From Ensifer sp. USDA 6670 (lineage in GTDB: Bacteria; Pseudomonadota; Alphaproteobacteria; Rhizobiales; Rhizobiaceae): a stretch of 64,000 bases of DNA. Where the stretch lies: contig ATWE01000008.1 in assembly GCA_000421085.1 (NCBI GenBank), forward strand, positions 124,001 to 188,000, given 5' to 3'. Positions 9,131 through 18,185 of the stretch are shown in pieces (positions within the stretch are counted from its first letter, which is position 1; every line of letters begins with the position of its first letter). The translations under genes were made by a program, and so were the position numbers. The notes beneath the pieces are model-generated. The model worked only from the letters and a program-made list of their open reading frames with translations, made no database searches and was not told the DNA's origin.

Positions 9131-9631
9131 ATGATTGAGAAAAGTGCGAATGGGATCAGCCGCTTTGCGGTGGAACTCGGCGTCGCCGCGCTGACGGGTG
9201 CCTTCGGCATCGCTGTCTGCTACGGCTCCCTCGACATCGGTGCGGGCTGGACCGATATGGGTCCGGATGCAGGCTATTTCCCCTTCTATATCGGCCTGCT
9301 CATCGTTCTCGGCAGCCTCGCCAATATCGCGCACGCATTCTTCAAGCATCGCGGTACGGGCGAGGTCTTCCTCGACGGCGCCCGTACCAGAGTGGTCGCT
9401 TCTTTCCTGCTGCCGATTGCTGCCTTCGCCGCCGTGTCCGCCTGGCTGGGGCTCTATGCCGGAACGGCGCTCTACATTGCCGCGACGATGCTCTTCCAGG
9501 GGCGCTACAAATGGTGGGTCGCGATCCCGGCGGGACTCGGCGTCTCGATCTTCTTTTTCATCGTTTTCGAAATCGGCTTCCAGGTTCCGCTGCTGAAGGG
9601 ACCGGTCGAGGCCTGGTTCGGAATTTACTGA
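9131..9631 (+). CDS. TctB-type small membrane subunit
   Basis: Protein of 166 residues with four hydrophobic segments, as expected for the small TctB subunit of tripartite tricarboxylate transporters. The DMGPDAGYFPFYIGLLIVLGS stretch (about residues 45-65) matches the usual TctB entry motif of a first loop rich in Gly and Pro. The ATG at 9131 follows GGAAAGG; a longer frame from 9035 is not membrane-like. It lies between the binding protein gene and tctA with short spacers, so the three form one transporter. Its precise mechanical role in the family is poorly understood. Confidence 0.85.
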   Translation: MIEKSANGISRFAVELGVAALTGAFGIAVCYGSLDIGAGWTDMGPDAGYFPFYIGLLIVLGSLANIAHAFFKHRGTGEVFLDGARTRVVASFLLPIAAFAAVSAWLGLYAGTALYIAATMLFQGRYKWWVAIPAGLGVSIFFFIVFEIGFQVPLLKGPVEAWFGIY

Positions 9632-9665
9632 CCCGCAAGGGTGCAGTGCTTGCGGGAGGAATGAC

Positions 9666-11204
9666 ATGGAAAATATCGGTCTTCTGATCGATGGCTTCGG
9701 CCACATCCTCAGCTGGAACCACATCCTGCTGATGATCGTCGGCGTGACGCTCGGCATCCTCGTCGGCGTGCTGCCGGGTCTCGGTGCGCCGAATGGCGTG
9801 TCGCTGCTCCTGCCGCTTACCTTCTCCATGGACCCGATCTCGGCGATCATCCTGTTGTCCTGCATGTATTGGGGCGCGCTTTTCGGCGGCTCGACCACGT
9901 CGATCCTCTTCAACATTCCGGGCGAGCCCTCCTCGGTCGCCACGACATTCGACGGCTATCCCATGGCGAAAGCCGGTCATGCGAGCCGGGCGCTCACGCT
10001 CGCCTTCGTTTCTGCAGGCCTCGGCGCGCTTGCCGGTGTCGTCATGATCACGCTGCTTTCGGGCTGGGTGGCGAATTTTGCGCTCAGATTCTCCTCGCCC
10101 GAATATTTCGCCGTCTATTTCCTCGCCTTCGCGAGCTTCATTTCCATGGGCGCTCAGTCGCCCTTCAAGACGCTCGTCTCGATGATGCTCGGCTTCGCGC
10201 TCGCCTCCATCGGCATGGACACGATCTCGGGCAATCTGAGGCTCACCTTCGACATTCCCGAACTGATCAAGGGCGTCAGCTTCCTCATCGCCGTCATGGG
10301 ACTTTTCGGCATCGGCGAACTCCTGCTGACGACGGAAGAGGGGCTTCGCTTCGAAGGCATCAAGGCGCGGGTGCGGCTTGCCGAAATCGGCAGGACGCTG
10401 CTCGAGATCCCGCGCTACTGGCTGACGATCGCCCGCTCGACGATCATCGGCATCTGGATGGGGATCACGCCGGCCGGCCCGACCGCCGCCTCCTTCATGA
10501 GCTATGGCGTTGCCCGACGCTCGGCGCGCGACAAGTCGATGTTCGGAAAGGGAGATCCGCGCGGCATCGTCGCGCCCGAGACGGCCGACCATTCCGCCGG
10601 CACTTCGGCCCTGCTGCCGATGCTGGCGCTCGGCGTCCCTGGCTCCGCCACCGCCGCAGTGATGATGGGCGGGTTGATGATCTGGGGCCTGACGCCCGGT
10701 CCGATGCTCTTTACCGATCGCCCGGACTTCGTCTGGGGTCTGATCGCCTCCATGTATCTCGGCAATGTCGTCGCCGTCTTCCTGGTGATCGCGACTGTGC
10801 CGCTTTACGCCTCGATCCTGCGCGTGCCGTTCTCTATCGTCGGACCGATCATCGTCGCGGTCATCTTCTCGGGGGCTTATCAGGTCGCGAACTCCGTCTC
10901 GGACATCTTCATGGTGATCGGTTTCGGTCTCCTCGGCTATGTCTTCAAGAAGCTCGACTATCCGCTGGCGCCGCTGGTGCTCGCCATGGTGCTCGGCGAC
11001 AAGGCGGAAGACGCCTTCCGCCAGTCGATGCTGATGTCGGGCGGCAGCCTCAACATCTTCTGGTCGAACGGCCTTGTCTCCGCCCTGATGGGCGTTGCCC
11101 TTGCGCTGCTTCTCTCGCCGCTCTTCTTCTGGCTGATCGGCACCTTGCGCAAGCGTAAGAACCAGGTTGCTGCTTCAAGCGGCGATGGCAACGCGGCGGC
11201 CTGA
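9666..11204 (+). CDS. TctA-type large permease subunit
   Basis: Large membrane subunit of 512 residues with about 10-12 hydrophobic segments. Family signatures include GVLPGLGAPNGVSLLLPLTF near residue 40, the conserved [26 protein letters not shown] segment (about 70-100), and the matching C-half repeat with GMAPAGPTAASFMSYGVARRSA-like and VPGSATAAVMMGGL motifs. It follows TctB by 34 bases with CGGGAGGA upstream. It should move the solute captured by the upstream TctC protein using the ion gradient. A second, diverged tctCBA set lies at 40.3-43.4 kb, so the two should have different substrates. Confidence 0.93.
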   Translation: MENIGLLIDGFGHILSWNHILLMIVGVTLGILVGVLPGLGAPNGVSLLLPLTFSMDPISAIILLSCMYWGALFGGSTTSILFNIPGEPSSVATTFDGYPMAKAGHASRALTLAFVSAGLGALAGVVMITLLSGWVANFALRFSSPEYFAVYFLAFASFISMGAQSPFKTLVSMMLGFALASIGMDTISGNLRLTFDIPELIKGVSFLIAVMGLFGIGELLLTTEEGLRFEGIKARVRLAEIGRTLLEIPRYWLTIARSTIIGIWMGITPAGPTAASFMSYGVARRSARDKSMFGKGDPRGIVAPETADHSAGTSALLPMLALGVPGSATAAVMMGGLMIWGLTPGPMLFTDRPDFVWGLIASMYLGNVVAVFLVIATVPLYASILRVPFSIVGPIIVAVIFSGAYQVANSVSDIFMVIGFGLLGYVFKKLDYPLAPLVLAMVLGDKAEDAFRQSMLMSGGSLNIFWSNGLVSALMGVALALLLSPLFFWLIGTLRKRKNQVAASSGDGNAAA

Positions 11205-11257
11205 ACGGCCGCCTCGTCCCGTACCGCCAGTTCCAATTCAATCCCGAGGAGTTCGCC

Positions 11258-12199
11258 ATGGCGCCGCGCAGATGGAACCGTGACAACTGGCCGATTGCGG
11301 CCGCGATGATCCAGTACCCCAACCTTTTGCCGGACGGCCGATCGGTGCAGGACCAGCCTGTCGAAGAGTGGGCGGCGACGCTCGCCGACGTGGTCGATGC
11401 CGGCTTCACCGAACTGGATCCGACCGACAGCTGGATACGGCTGGCGGACCTGTCGGCGGAGAGGCTCGATCAGTTCGTAAGTCTGACGCGGTCTCTCGGC
11501 CTCACCATCCCGGCGATCTCGACCTCGCGGCGCAGCCTCATAGACCCGGAACATGGCGAGGAATATCTCGCCTACGGGCACCGGGTCATCGAGGCGGCCG
11601 CCGCCGTCGGTGCTGGCTCCGTGTCCTTCGGCTTCTTCGGCCCGCTTACGGAGGCACAGAAGAAAGTGCTCTGGTTCTGGACGGTCGATGGCGTGAAGAA
11701 CCCCGACGACGCGGGAACCTGGCAATTGGCGGTTTCGCGTGTTCGCGAACTCGGCCGCCATGCCGAAGAACTCGGCATCGAAGTTTCGCTGGAGATGTAT
11801 GAGGACACCTATCTGGGCACGGCCGACAGTTCCGTGCGCTTCGTCAAGGAGGTCGGCCTCGCCAATGTCGGCATCAATGCCGATCTCGGCAATCTCGTCC
11901 GCCTGCACCGGCCCGTGGAACATTGGCAGGATATGATGGCGAAGGTTGCGCCTTTCGCCAAATACTGGCACGTCAAGAACTACAACCGCACGGAAGATCC
12001 GGCGTCCGGCGTCATCGTCACCCATCCGGCCCCGCTCGAATTCGGCCTCATCAACTATCGGGCGGCAATTCGCATGGCTCTGGCGCATGGCTTCGATAGT
12101 CCCTTCCTCTGCGAACATTACGGCGGCGACGGCCTTTCCGTCAGCGCCGCCAATCGCGACTACCTGAGGCGCATCCTGCCTCGCCAAGAAGGACATTGA
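11258..12199 (+). CDS. Sugar phosphate isomerase/epimerase-like TIM-barrel protein
   Basis: Soluble 313-residue protein of the xylose-isomerase-like TIM-barrel superfamily. Metal-ligand-type residues are visible as Glu in VSLEMYEDTYLG, Asp in NADLGNLVRLHRP, His in KYWHVKNYN and Glu in FLCEHYGGDG. It may isomerise, epimerise or decarboxylate a small sugar or sugar acid before phosphorylation by the downstream DhaKL protein (16-base gap). By analogy with tetrose and apionate pathways it could act on erythrulose or 3-oxo-isoapionate, but that assignment cannot be made from sequence alone. CCCGAGGAG precedes the ATG. Superfamily confidence is high, function confidence low. Confidence 0.8.
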   Translation: MAPRRWNRDNWPIAAAMIQYPNLLPDGRSVQDQPVEEWAATLADVVDAGFTELDPTDSWIRLADLSAERLDQFVSLTRSLGLTIPAISTSRRSLIDPEHGEEYLAYGHRVIEAAAAVGAGSVSFGFFGPLTEAQKKVLWFWTVDGVKNPDDAGTWQLAVSRVRELGRHAEELGIEVSLEMYEDTYLGTADSSVRFVKEVGLANVGINADLGNLVRLHRPVEHWQDMMAKVAPFAKYWHVKNYNRTEDPASGVIVTHPAPLEFGLINYRAAIRMALAHGFDSPFLCEHYGGDGLSVSAANRDYLRRILPRQEGH

Positions 12200-12215
12200 A
12201 GGGGACATTGAAGCG

Positions 12216-13982
12216 ATGACCACGATCTTTGACGCTCCGGAGGATTTCGCCACGACCGCACTCGCCGGTTTCGCAGCGATCTATCAGCGCAACGTCCGCC
12301 TGGTGAAGGGCGGCGTCGTGCGCTCGACCAAGGTGCCGAAGGGCAAGGTCGCCGTCGTGGTCGGCGGCGGCTCGGGACATTACCCGGCCTTTGCTGGCTA
12401 TGTCGGGCCAGGGCTCGCCGACGCGGCGGTCGCCGGCGATGTCTTTGCCTCGCCCTCGACTGCCGCGGTAGCCCGCGTCTGCCGTCATGCCGACCAGGGC
12501 GGCGGAGTGCTTCTCGGCTTCGGCAACTATGCGGGCGACGTCCTGAATTTCGGGGTTGCGGCCGAACGGCTTCGCTCCGAAGGCATTGACGTGCGCATCC
12601 TGCCGGTGACCGACGACGTGGCGAGTGCGCCTGCGGAGACGTCGGCCAAGCGCCGCGGGATTGCCGGCGACCTCGTCGTCTTCAAGATCGCCGGCGCGGC
12701 AGCGGAAGCCGGCAAGTCGCTCGACGAGGTCGAGCGGCTGGCGCGTCATGCCAATGACAGGACGGTGTCCTTCGGCGTCGCCTTCGGCGGCTGCACGCTT
12801 CCGGGCGCCACCGGTCCGCTTTTCACCGTGCCGAAGGGCCAGATGGCGCTCGGGCTCGGCATTCACGGGGAACCGGGCGTCAGCGAGGAGACGATCGCGA
12901 CTGCGAGCGATCTCGCAAAGCTCCTTACCGGCAAGCTTCTTGCCGAGCGCCCCGCGGGCTCCAGAAAGGTGGCGGCCGTGCTGAACGGCCTCGGCTCGAC
13001 CAAGTATGAGGAACTGTTCGTGCTGTGGACGGCGATCGCCAGGCAACTCAATGATGCAGGCCTTGAGATTGTCGACCCCGAATGCGGCGAATTCGTCACC
13101 AGCCTCGACATGCAGGGCTGCTCGCTCACCCTTCTCTGGCTGGACGAAGAGCTGGAGGCGCTCTGGCGCGCGCCCACGGATGCGCCGGTGCTGCGCAAGG
13201 GCGTGATCATTGCCGCCGAAGCGGCGACCGACGAGATCGTAGACGCCGACGGCGCGCAGTCTTTCGGCCCTGCATCGGAAGCCTCGAAGGAAAGCGGCAA
13301 ATGCATCGCCCGGCTGATCGGCACCATTGCCGAGGCGCTGAAAGAGGCGGAAGAGGAACTCGGCCGCATCGACGCGTTTGCCGGCGACGGCGATCACGGC
13401 CAGGGCATGCGCCGCGGTTCGGCCGCCGCATTCGACGCAGCACAGGCGGCGGTTGCAGCGGGGGCAGGGGCCGCTAGCGTGCTTGCTGCAGCGGGCGATG
13501 CGTGGGCGGACCGCGCCGGCGGCACTTCGGGCGCTATCTGGGGCCTGGCTCTGCGCTCATGGAGCAATGGCTTCAGCGATGAGGACAAGGTGAGCGAACT
13601 GGCGATCGCGAAGGGCTCGCGCCTCGCACTCGACGGCGTCACGCGCCTCGGCCGCGCGCGCGTGGGCGACAAGACGCTGGTCGACGCGCTGGTGCCCTTC
13701 GTGGCGATGCTGGAAACGGAGTCCGCCGCCGGCAGGCCGCTCGTGGAAGCCTGGAACGCGGCGGCCAAGGCTGCACAAGAGGCCGCGGATGCAACCTCCG
13801 CGCTGACCCCGAAACTCGGCCGCGCGCGGCCGCTTGCCGAGAAGAGCATCGGCCACCCGGATGCCGGCGCGATCTCGCTGGCGCTGGTGGCACGGGTGGC
13901 GGGTGCGTTTTTGAAGGAAGAGTCGCGGAAGCCTGAGGAAGAACCCCTCCCCAACCCCTCCCCACAGGTGGGAGGGGCTTAA
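12216..13982 (+). CDS. Dihydroxyacetone kinase, fused DhaK-DhaL, ATP-dependent type
   Basis: Kinase of 588 residues that phosphorylates dihydroxyacetone or a related ketose such as erythrulose. The DhaK half (about 1-330) has VVVGGGSGHYPAF and the His in LGIHGEPGV that binds the substrate carbonyl covalently. The DhaL half (about 370-570) has FAGDGDHGQGMRRGS with the Asp residues that bind Mg-ATP. The K and L halves are in one chain, as in ATP-using enzymes, and no PTS DhaM is nearby. The last dozen residues ([12 protein letters not shown]) and the stop codon are encoded by a palindromic repeat element, so the original C-terminus was altered by the insertion. Substrate inferred from context. 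Confidence 0.9.
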   Translation: MTTIFDAPEDFATTALAGFAAIYQRNVRLVKGGVVRSTKVPKGKVAVVVGGGSGHYPAFAGYVGPGLADAAVAGDVFASPSTAAVARVCRHADQGGGVLLGFGNYAGDVLNFGVAAERLRSEGIDVRILPVTDDVASAPAETSAKRRGIAGDLVVFKIAGAAAEAGKSLDEVERLARHANDRTVSFGVAFGGCTLPGATGPLFTVPKGQMALGLGIHGEPGVSEETIATASDLAKLLTGKLLAERPAGSRKVAAVLNGLGSTKYEELFVLWTAIARQLNDAGLEIVDPECGEFVTSLDMQGCSLTLLWLDEELEALWRAPTDAPVLRKGVIIAAEAATDEIVDADGAQSFGPASEASKESGKCIARLIGTIAEALKEAEEELGRIDAFAGDGDHGQGMRRGSAAAFDAAQAAVAAGAGAASVLAAAGDAWADRAGGTSGAIWGLALRSWSNGFSDEDKVSELAIAKGSRLALDGVTRLGRARVGDKTLVDALVPFVAMLETESAAGRPLVEAWNAAAKAAQEAADATSALTPKLGRARPLAEKSIGHPDAGAISLALVARVAGAFLKEESRKPEEEPLPNPSPQVGGA

Positions 13983-14042
13983 CTTGGCGCACCGTCCCGC
14001 GGGGAAGCCCCTCCCCCTTGTGGGGAGGGGTTGGGGAGGGGC
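13944..14042. repeat. Palindromic mosaic repeat, copy A
   Basis: Two long inverted arms: the left starts CCCCTCCCCAACCCCTCCCC and the right is its exact complement, around a loop containing GCACCGTC. The left arm encodes the end of dhaKL. It lies between convergent dhaKL and the phn operon and may act as a bidirectional terminator. Copy B is at 22317-22406. Confidence 0.85.
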
Positions 14043-14059
14043 CTTGTTCGGCGTCGTCG

Positions 14060-14674
14060 TCATCCGTACCGCACAAGAAACTCCTCCGCCGTCAGTTCCC
14101 TGAAATCGTCCAGCGCATGGCGCAGCTTGGTGTGGTCCCAATCCCACCAGGCGAGCCGGTCCATTGCTTCACCGACTGTGGCTGTGAAGCGGTCGCGGAT
14201 GAGTTTCGCAGGGACCCCGCCGACGATCGTGTAAGGCGCGACGTCCTTGGAGACGACGGCGCCGGCGCCGATCACCGCTCCGTTGCCGACGCTCACGCCG
14301 GGTAGAATCGTCGCACCATGACCGATCCAGACGTCATGGCCGATCGTCACCCGGTTCTGCCGCCGCCAGGCGAAGAGATCGTGGTCGGGCTCCGCATCGT
14401 CCCAGTACATCGGTGCGCGATAGGTGAAGTGATGCAGCGTCGCCCGCCAGGTCGGGTGGTTGGTGGCATTGATGCGCACGGCTGCGGCGATGTTGACGAA
14501 TTTGCCGACCGTCGCGCACCAGATCGAACCGTCCTGCATGATGTAGGAATAGTCACCGAACTCGACCTCGTCGAGGCGCGAGCGCTCCTGGACTTCGGTG
14601 TAGCGGCCGAGGGTCGAGTTCACGACGCTCGCAGTCGGATGGATGTAGGGTTCGGGGCTGAGTTTCTGGCTCAT
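14060..14674 (-). CDS. Phosphonate-cluster hexapeptide-repeat acyltransferase (LbH family)
   Basis: Protein of 204 residues with left-handed parallel beta-helix repeats and the xenobiotic/chloramphenicol acetyltransferase-like pattern ([51 protein letters not shown]). From memory this matches the phosphonate-metabolism hexapeptide transferase family (TIGR03308) found at the end of rhizobial phn operons. It may acetylate aminoalkylphosphonates, replacing the role of the GNAT protein PhnO of E. coli; this is inference. Its start overlaps phnL by 4 bases (ATGA), so it is the last gene of the phnGHIJKL transcript. Confidence 0.85.
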   Translation of the reverse strand: MSQKLSPEPYIHPTASVVNSTLGRYTEVQERSRLDEVEFGDYSYIMQDGSIWCATVGKFVNIAAAVRINATNHPTWRATLHHFTYRAPMYWDDAEPDHDLFAWRRQNRVTIGHDVWIGHGATILPGVSVGNGAVIGAGAVVSKDVAPYTIVGGVPAKLIRDRFTATVGEAMDRLAWWDWDHTKLRHALDDFRELTAEEFLVRYG

Positions 14675-15378
14675 GCGGCGTATTTCCTGGGCGAGAATTC
14701 CGAGACGTCGATGATGCGGTCGGCGACCGCCTCACGTACCTCCTCGTCATGGAAAATGCCGATCAGCGCCGTGCCGGCCGCCTTCTTCCTGGCGATCATT
14801 TCCACCACCACGGCGCGGTTCTTCGCATCGAGCGAGGCCGTCGGTTCGTCGAGGAGCAGGATCTTGTGGTCGGTAATGAAGCCGCGGGCGATGTTGACCC
14901 GCTGTTGTTCGCCACCGGAGAAGGTGGCCGGCGGCAGAGCCCAGAGTTCCCTCGGCAGGTTGAGTTTCGAAAGCAGTTCGGCCGCACGCTCCCGCGCATC
15001 CGCCGCCGTCACTCCGCGCGCCTGCAGGGGCTCGGCAACGATGTCGAGGGCGGAGACGCGCGGCACGACACGCAGAAACTGGCTGACATAGCCGAGCGTC
15101 GTGCGGCGCACCTCGAGCACGGCGCGCGGCTCGGCCGTCGCGAGGTTCACCAGGCGGCCGTCATGTTCCACCAGGATCTGGCCTTCATCGACGCCGTAAT
15201 TTCCGTAGAGCATTTTGAGGATCGAGCTCTTGCCGACGCCGGAGGGGCCGCCGAGCACGACGCATTCGCCGGCCTTCACCGAGAAGGAGACATTCGCGAC
15301 CACCGGCAGGCGCACGCCGTCGCGAAGGTGCATGGTGAAACTTTTCGCGACTTCCGAGACAACGAGGGGAGTTGGCAT
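14671..15378 (-). CDS. phnL: C-P lyase ATP-binding protein PhnL
   Basis: ABC-type ATPase of 235 residues required for the carbon-phosphorus lyase pathway. Walker A is [10 protein letters not shown] (about 38-47), the signature [14 protein letters not shown] (about 150-163), and Walker B is [12 protein letters not shown] (about 170-181). There is no membrane domain; PhnL is known to work with PhnK on the PhnGHIJ core rather than in transport. It starts 33 bases after phnK, the only non-overlapping junction in the operon, and overlaps the acyltransferase gene. Confidence 0.93.
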   Translation of the reverse strand: MPTPLVVSEVAKSFTMHLRDGVRLPVVANVSFSVKAGECVVLGGPSGVGKSSILKMLYGNYGVDEGQILVEHDGRLVNLATAEPRAVLEVRRTTLGYVSQFLRVVPRVSALDIVAEPLQARGVTAADARERAAELLSKLNLPRELWALPPATFSGGEQQRVNIARGFITDHKILLLDEPTASLDAKNRAVVVEMIARKKAAGTALIGIFHDEEVREAVADRIIDVSEFSPRKYAA

Positions 15379-15411
15379 GGTTCTTACTTTCCATTGCGCA
15401 TCATCAATGCG

Positions 15412-16188
15412 TCACACCTGAAGGATCGAGGAAACGAGGAGCTGCGTGTAGGGCTCGCGCGGATCGTCGAGGACCCGGTCGGTCAAACCCTGCTCGATGA
15501 CCGCGCCGTCCTTCATCACCATCATCCGGTGCGAAAGGAGGCGCGCCACGGCCAGGTCGTGGGTGACGATGACCGCCGCAAGGCCGAGGTCGTGGACGAG
15601 GCCGCGAACCAGATCGAGCAGGCGTGCCTGCACCGAGACGTCGAGGCCGCCGGTCGGCTCGTCCATGAAGACGAGGCGGGGTGAGGTGACCAGATTGCGG
15701 GCGATCTGCAGGCGCTGGCGCATGCCGCCGGAGAAGGCGCGCGGCTGGTCGTCGATCCGGTCTTCTTCGATTTCCACGCGCTTCAGCCAGTCGCCTGCCG
15801 CCGTGCGTATATTGCCGTAGTGCCGGTCGCCGACCGCCATCAAGCGCTCGCCGACATTGGCGCCGGCCGAAACCGTCATTCTCAGCCCGTCCGCTGGGTT
15901 CTGGTGCACGAAGCCCCAGTCGGTGCGCATCAGAAAGCGTCGCTCGGCCTCGCTCATGCGCGCGAGGTCCCGGTATTGGCCGTCACGCATGTGATATTCG
16001 ACGACGCCGTATGTCGGCATCAGACGGGTCGAGAGGCAGGAAAGCAGCGTGGTCTTGCCCGATCCGGATTCCCCGACGATGGCGAGTACCTCGCCCGGAT
16101 AGAGGTTGAAGGAGACGTTGCGGCAGCCGATCCGGCTTCCATAGAATTTCGAAACGTCACTGACTTTCAGAAGCGGCACGGCGCTCAT
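15412..16188 (-). CDS. phnK: C-P lyase ATP-binding protein PhnK
   Basis: ABC-type ATPase of 258 residues that docks on the PhnGHIJ complex. Walker A is GESGSGKTT, the signature FSGGMRQRLQIARN, and Walker B LVFMDEPTGGLD. The reading frame is open far upstream, but the ATG at 16188 (MSAVPLLKVSDVSKFYG) gives the normal family length and overlaps the phnJ stop by 4 bases (ATGA), like the other phn junctions. It resembles oligopeptide-transporter ATPases, but the position between phnJ and phnL makes the PhnK call firm. Confidence 0.93.
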   Translation of the reverse strand: MSAVPLLKVSDVSKFYGSRIGCRNVSFNLYPGEVLAIVGESGSGKTTLLSCLSTRLMPTYGVVEYHMRDGQYRDLARMSEAERRFLMRTDWGFVHQNPADGLRMTVSAGANVGERLMAVGDRHYGNIRTAAGDWLKRVEIEEDRIDDQPRAFSGGMRQRLQIARNLVTSPRLVFMDEPTGGLDVSVQARLLDLVRGLVHDLGLAAVIVTHDLAVARLLSHRMMVMKDGAVIEQGLTDRVLDDPREPYTQLLVSSILQV

Positions 16189-17078
16189 TCTGCAGCCTCC
16201 TGGCTTTCCTTCGCAGGCGGGGCGAGCATGGCACCGGCATGGCCGTGCGCCCGGCGGTCTTCGCAATGGTCCGTATCGGAGCAGACGAACATGCGTCCGC
16301 CCTTGTCGTCGAGCACCACCTCGTCGAGATAGACGTTCTCGGCGCCGCAAAGGGCGCAGGGCTTGTCGAATTTCTGGACCTCGAAGGGGTGATCCTCGAA
16401 ATCGAGGCTGACGACGTCGGTATAGGGTGGCACCGCATAGATGCGCTTCTCCCGGCCGGCGCCGAAGAGCTGGAGGGCCTGCGACATATGCATCTTCGGA
16501 TTGTCGAATTTCGGCGTCGGCGAGGGGTCCATCACGTAACGGCCCTCGACCTTCACAGGATAGGCGTAGGTCGTGGCGATATGGCCGTTACGGGCGATGT
16601 CCTCGTATAGCTTCACATGCATCAGCCCGTATTCTTCCAGCGCATGCATCTTGCGCGTCTCGGTTTCGCGCGGCTCGAGGAAGCGCAGGGGTTCCGGAAT
16701 GGGCACCTGGTAGACGAGCGTCTGCCCCTCTCTCAGTTGCTCCTCGGGAATGCGGTGGCGCGTCTGGATGATCGTCGCCTCCCTCGTCCTCGTGGTGACG
16801 GCGACATCGGCGACCTTCTGGAAGAAGGCGCGGATCGAAACTGCGTTCGTGGTGTCGTCGGCGCCCTGATCGATCACCTTGAGCACGTCATCGGGCCCGA
16901 GAATGGAGGCGGTCACCTGCACGCCGCCGGTGCCCCAGCCATAGGGCATCGGCATCTCGCGGGAGGCGAAGGGCACCTGATAGCCGGGGATGGCGACCGC
17001 CTTCAGGATCGCGCGGCGGATCATCCGCTTCGTCTGCTCGTCCAGATAGGCGAAGTTGTAAGTTGCGAGGTCGTTCAT
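16185..17078 (-). CDS. phnJ: C-P lyase catalytic subunit PhnJ (radical SAM-type)
   Basis: Catalytic subunit of 297 residues that cleaves the C-P bond of ribose-1-phosphonate-5-phosphate with an Fe-S cluster and S-adenosylmethionine. The four conserved cysteines are visible near the C-terminus as CALC, then VCSDTDHC (CxxC-x21-C-x5-C), matching the non-canonical cluster spacing of PhnJ. I chose the ATG at 17078 (MNDLATYNFAYLDEQ), which overlaps the phnI stop by 4 bases; the frame is open upstream but not conserved-looking. C-terminal residues beyond the cysteines are Glu/Ala rich. Part of the PhnGHIJ core complex. Confidence 0.95.
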   Translation of the reverse strand: MNDLATYNFAYLDEQTKRMIRRAILKAVAIPGYQVPFASREMPMPYGWGTGGVQVTASILGPDDVLKVIDQGADDTTNAVSIRAFFQKVADVAVTTRTREATIIQTRHRIPEEQLREGQTLVYQVPIPEPLRFLEPRETETRKMHALEEYGLMHVKLYEDIARNGHIATTYAYPVKVEGRYVMDPSPTPKFDNPKMHMSQALQLFGAGREKRIYAVPPYTDVVSLDFEDHPFEVQKFDKPCALCGAENVYLDEVVLDDKGGRMFVCSDTDHCEDRRAHGHAGAMLAPPAKESQEAAE

Positions 17079-18181
17079 TCGGCGGCCTCCTTCATGCCGT
17101 CCTTGCCGCCCGCCCGGGCGGCGTCGTGTTCCCGGCGCATGCGCCTGACCAGGTCGAGTTCGGCCTGGAAGTCGACGTAATGCGGCAGCTTCAGGTGCTC
17201 GACGAAGCCGGTTGCCTGGACGTTGTCGGCGTGCGAGATGACGAACTCCTGATCCTCGGCGGGAGCGACGATGTCCTCGTCGAATTCGTCGGTCCGGAGA
17301 GCCCGATCGACCAGGGACATCGACATCGCCTTGCGCTCGCTCTGGCCGAAGACGAGCCCGTAGCCGCGGGTGAATTGCGGCGGCTGCTTGGCCGAGCCCT
17401 TGAACTGGTTGACCATCTGGCATTCGGTCACGCGGATGGCGCCAAGCGAAACGGCAAAGCCCAACTCCGGCAGCTCCAGTTCGACCTCGACCTCGCCGAT
17501 CCTGACCTCGCCGACGAAGGGATGCGTGCGGCCATAGCCGCGCTGGGTGGAGTAGGCGAGCGCCAGCAGGAATCCTTCGTCGCCACGGGCAAGCGCCTGC
17601 AGGCGAAGATCGCGCGCCATCGGGAATTCCATCGGCTCGCGCGTCAGATCGCCCGCCACGTGGCCTTCCGGCATCTGGCCGTCGCCCTCGATCAGGCCTT
17701 CGCCGTCGAGAATGTCGGAGACGCGCATGACAGGTTCGCCCGGCTCCTTGAGCGTGGGCTCATCGACCGCTTCTTCGCCGATCAGCGACGGGTCGAGCAG
17801 GCGGTGCGTATAGTCGAAGGTGGGGCCAAGCAGCTGGCCTCCGGGCAAGTCCTTATAGGTTGCCGAGACGCGCCGTTCGACTTTCATCCTTGCGGTGTCG
17901 ACCGGCTCGGAATAGCCGAAGCGCGGCAGCGTCGTGCGGTAGGCGCGCAGGATGAAGATCGCCTCGATCATGTCTCCGCGCGCCTGGCGCACGGCAAGCG
18001 CCGCAAGCGCACGGTCGTAAAGCGAGGCCTCGGCCATCACGCGGTCGACGGCGAGCCCGAGCTGTTCGACAACCTGCTCTATGGTGATCGCGGGCAGCGA
18101 CCTGTCGCCGCGCCGGCGGTCGGCGAGCAGCCGGTGAGCATTGGCAATGGCGGTTTCCCCGCCCTTGACGGCTACATACAT
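17075..18181 (-). CDS. phnI: C-P lyase core subunit PhnI
   Basis: Protein of 368 residues beginning MYVAVKGGETAIANAHRLL, the usual PhnI start. PhnI, with PhnG, PhnH and PhnL, attaches the phosphonate to ribose at C1 of ATP, displacing adenine. Conserved-looking segments include AEASLYDRALAALAVRQARGDMIEAIFILRAYRTTLPR and YGLVFGQSERKAMSMSLVDRAL. Length agrees with family members of about 360 residues. The start is 4 bases after the phnH stop and its own stop overlaps phnJ. Confidence 0.94.
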   Translation of the reverse strand: MYVAVKGGETAIANAHRLLADRRRGDRSLPAITIEQVVEQLGLAVDRVMAEASLYDRALAALAVRQARGDMIEAIFILRAYRTTLPRFGYSEPVDTARMKVERRVSATYKDLPGGQLLGPTFDYTHRLLDPSLIGEEAVDEPTLKEPGEPVMRVSDILDGEGLIEGDGQMPEGHVAGDLTREPMEFPMARDLRLQALARGDEGFLLALAYSTQRGYGRTHPFVGEVRIGEVEVELELPELGFAVSLGAIRVTECQMVNQFKGSAKQPPQFTRGYGLVFGQSERKAMSMSLVDRALRTDEFDEDIVAPAEDQEFVISHADNVQATGFVEHLKLPHYVDFQAELDLVRRMRREHDAARAGGKDGMKEAAE

Positions 18182-18185
18182 GCGT

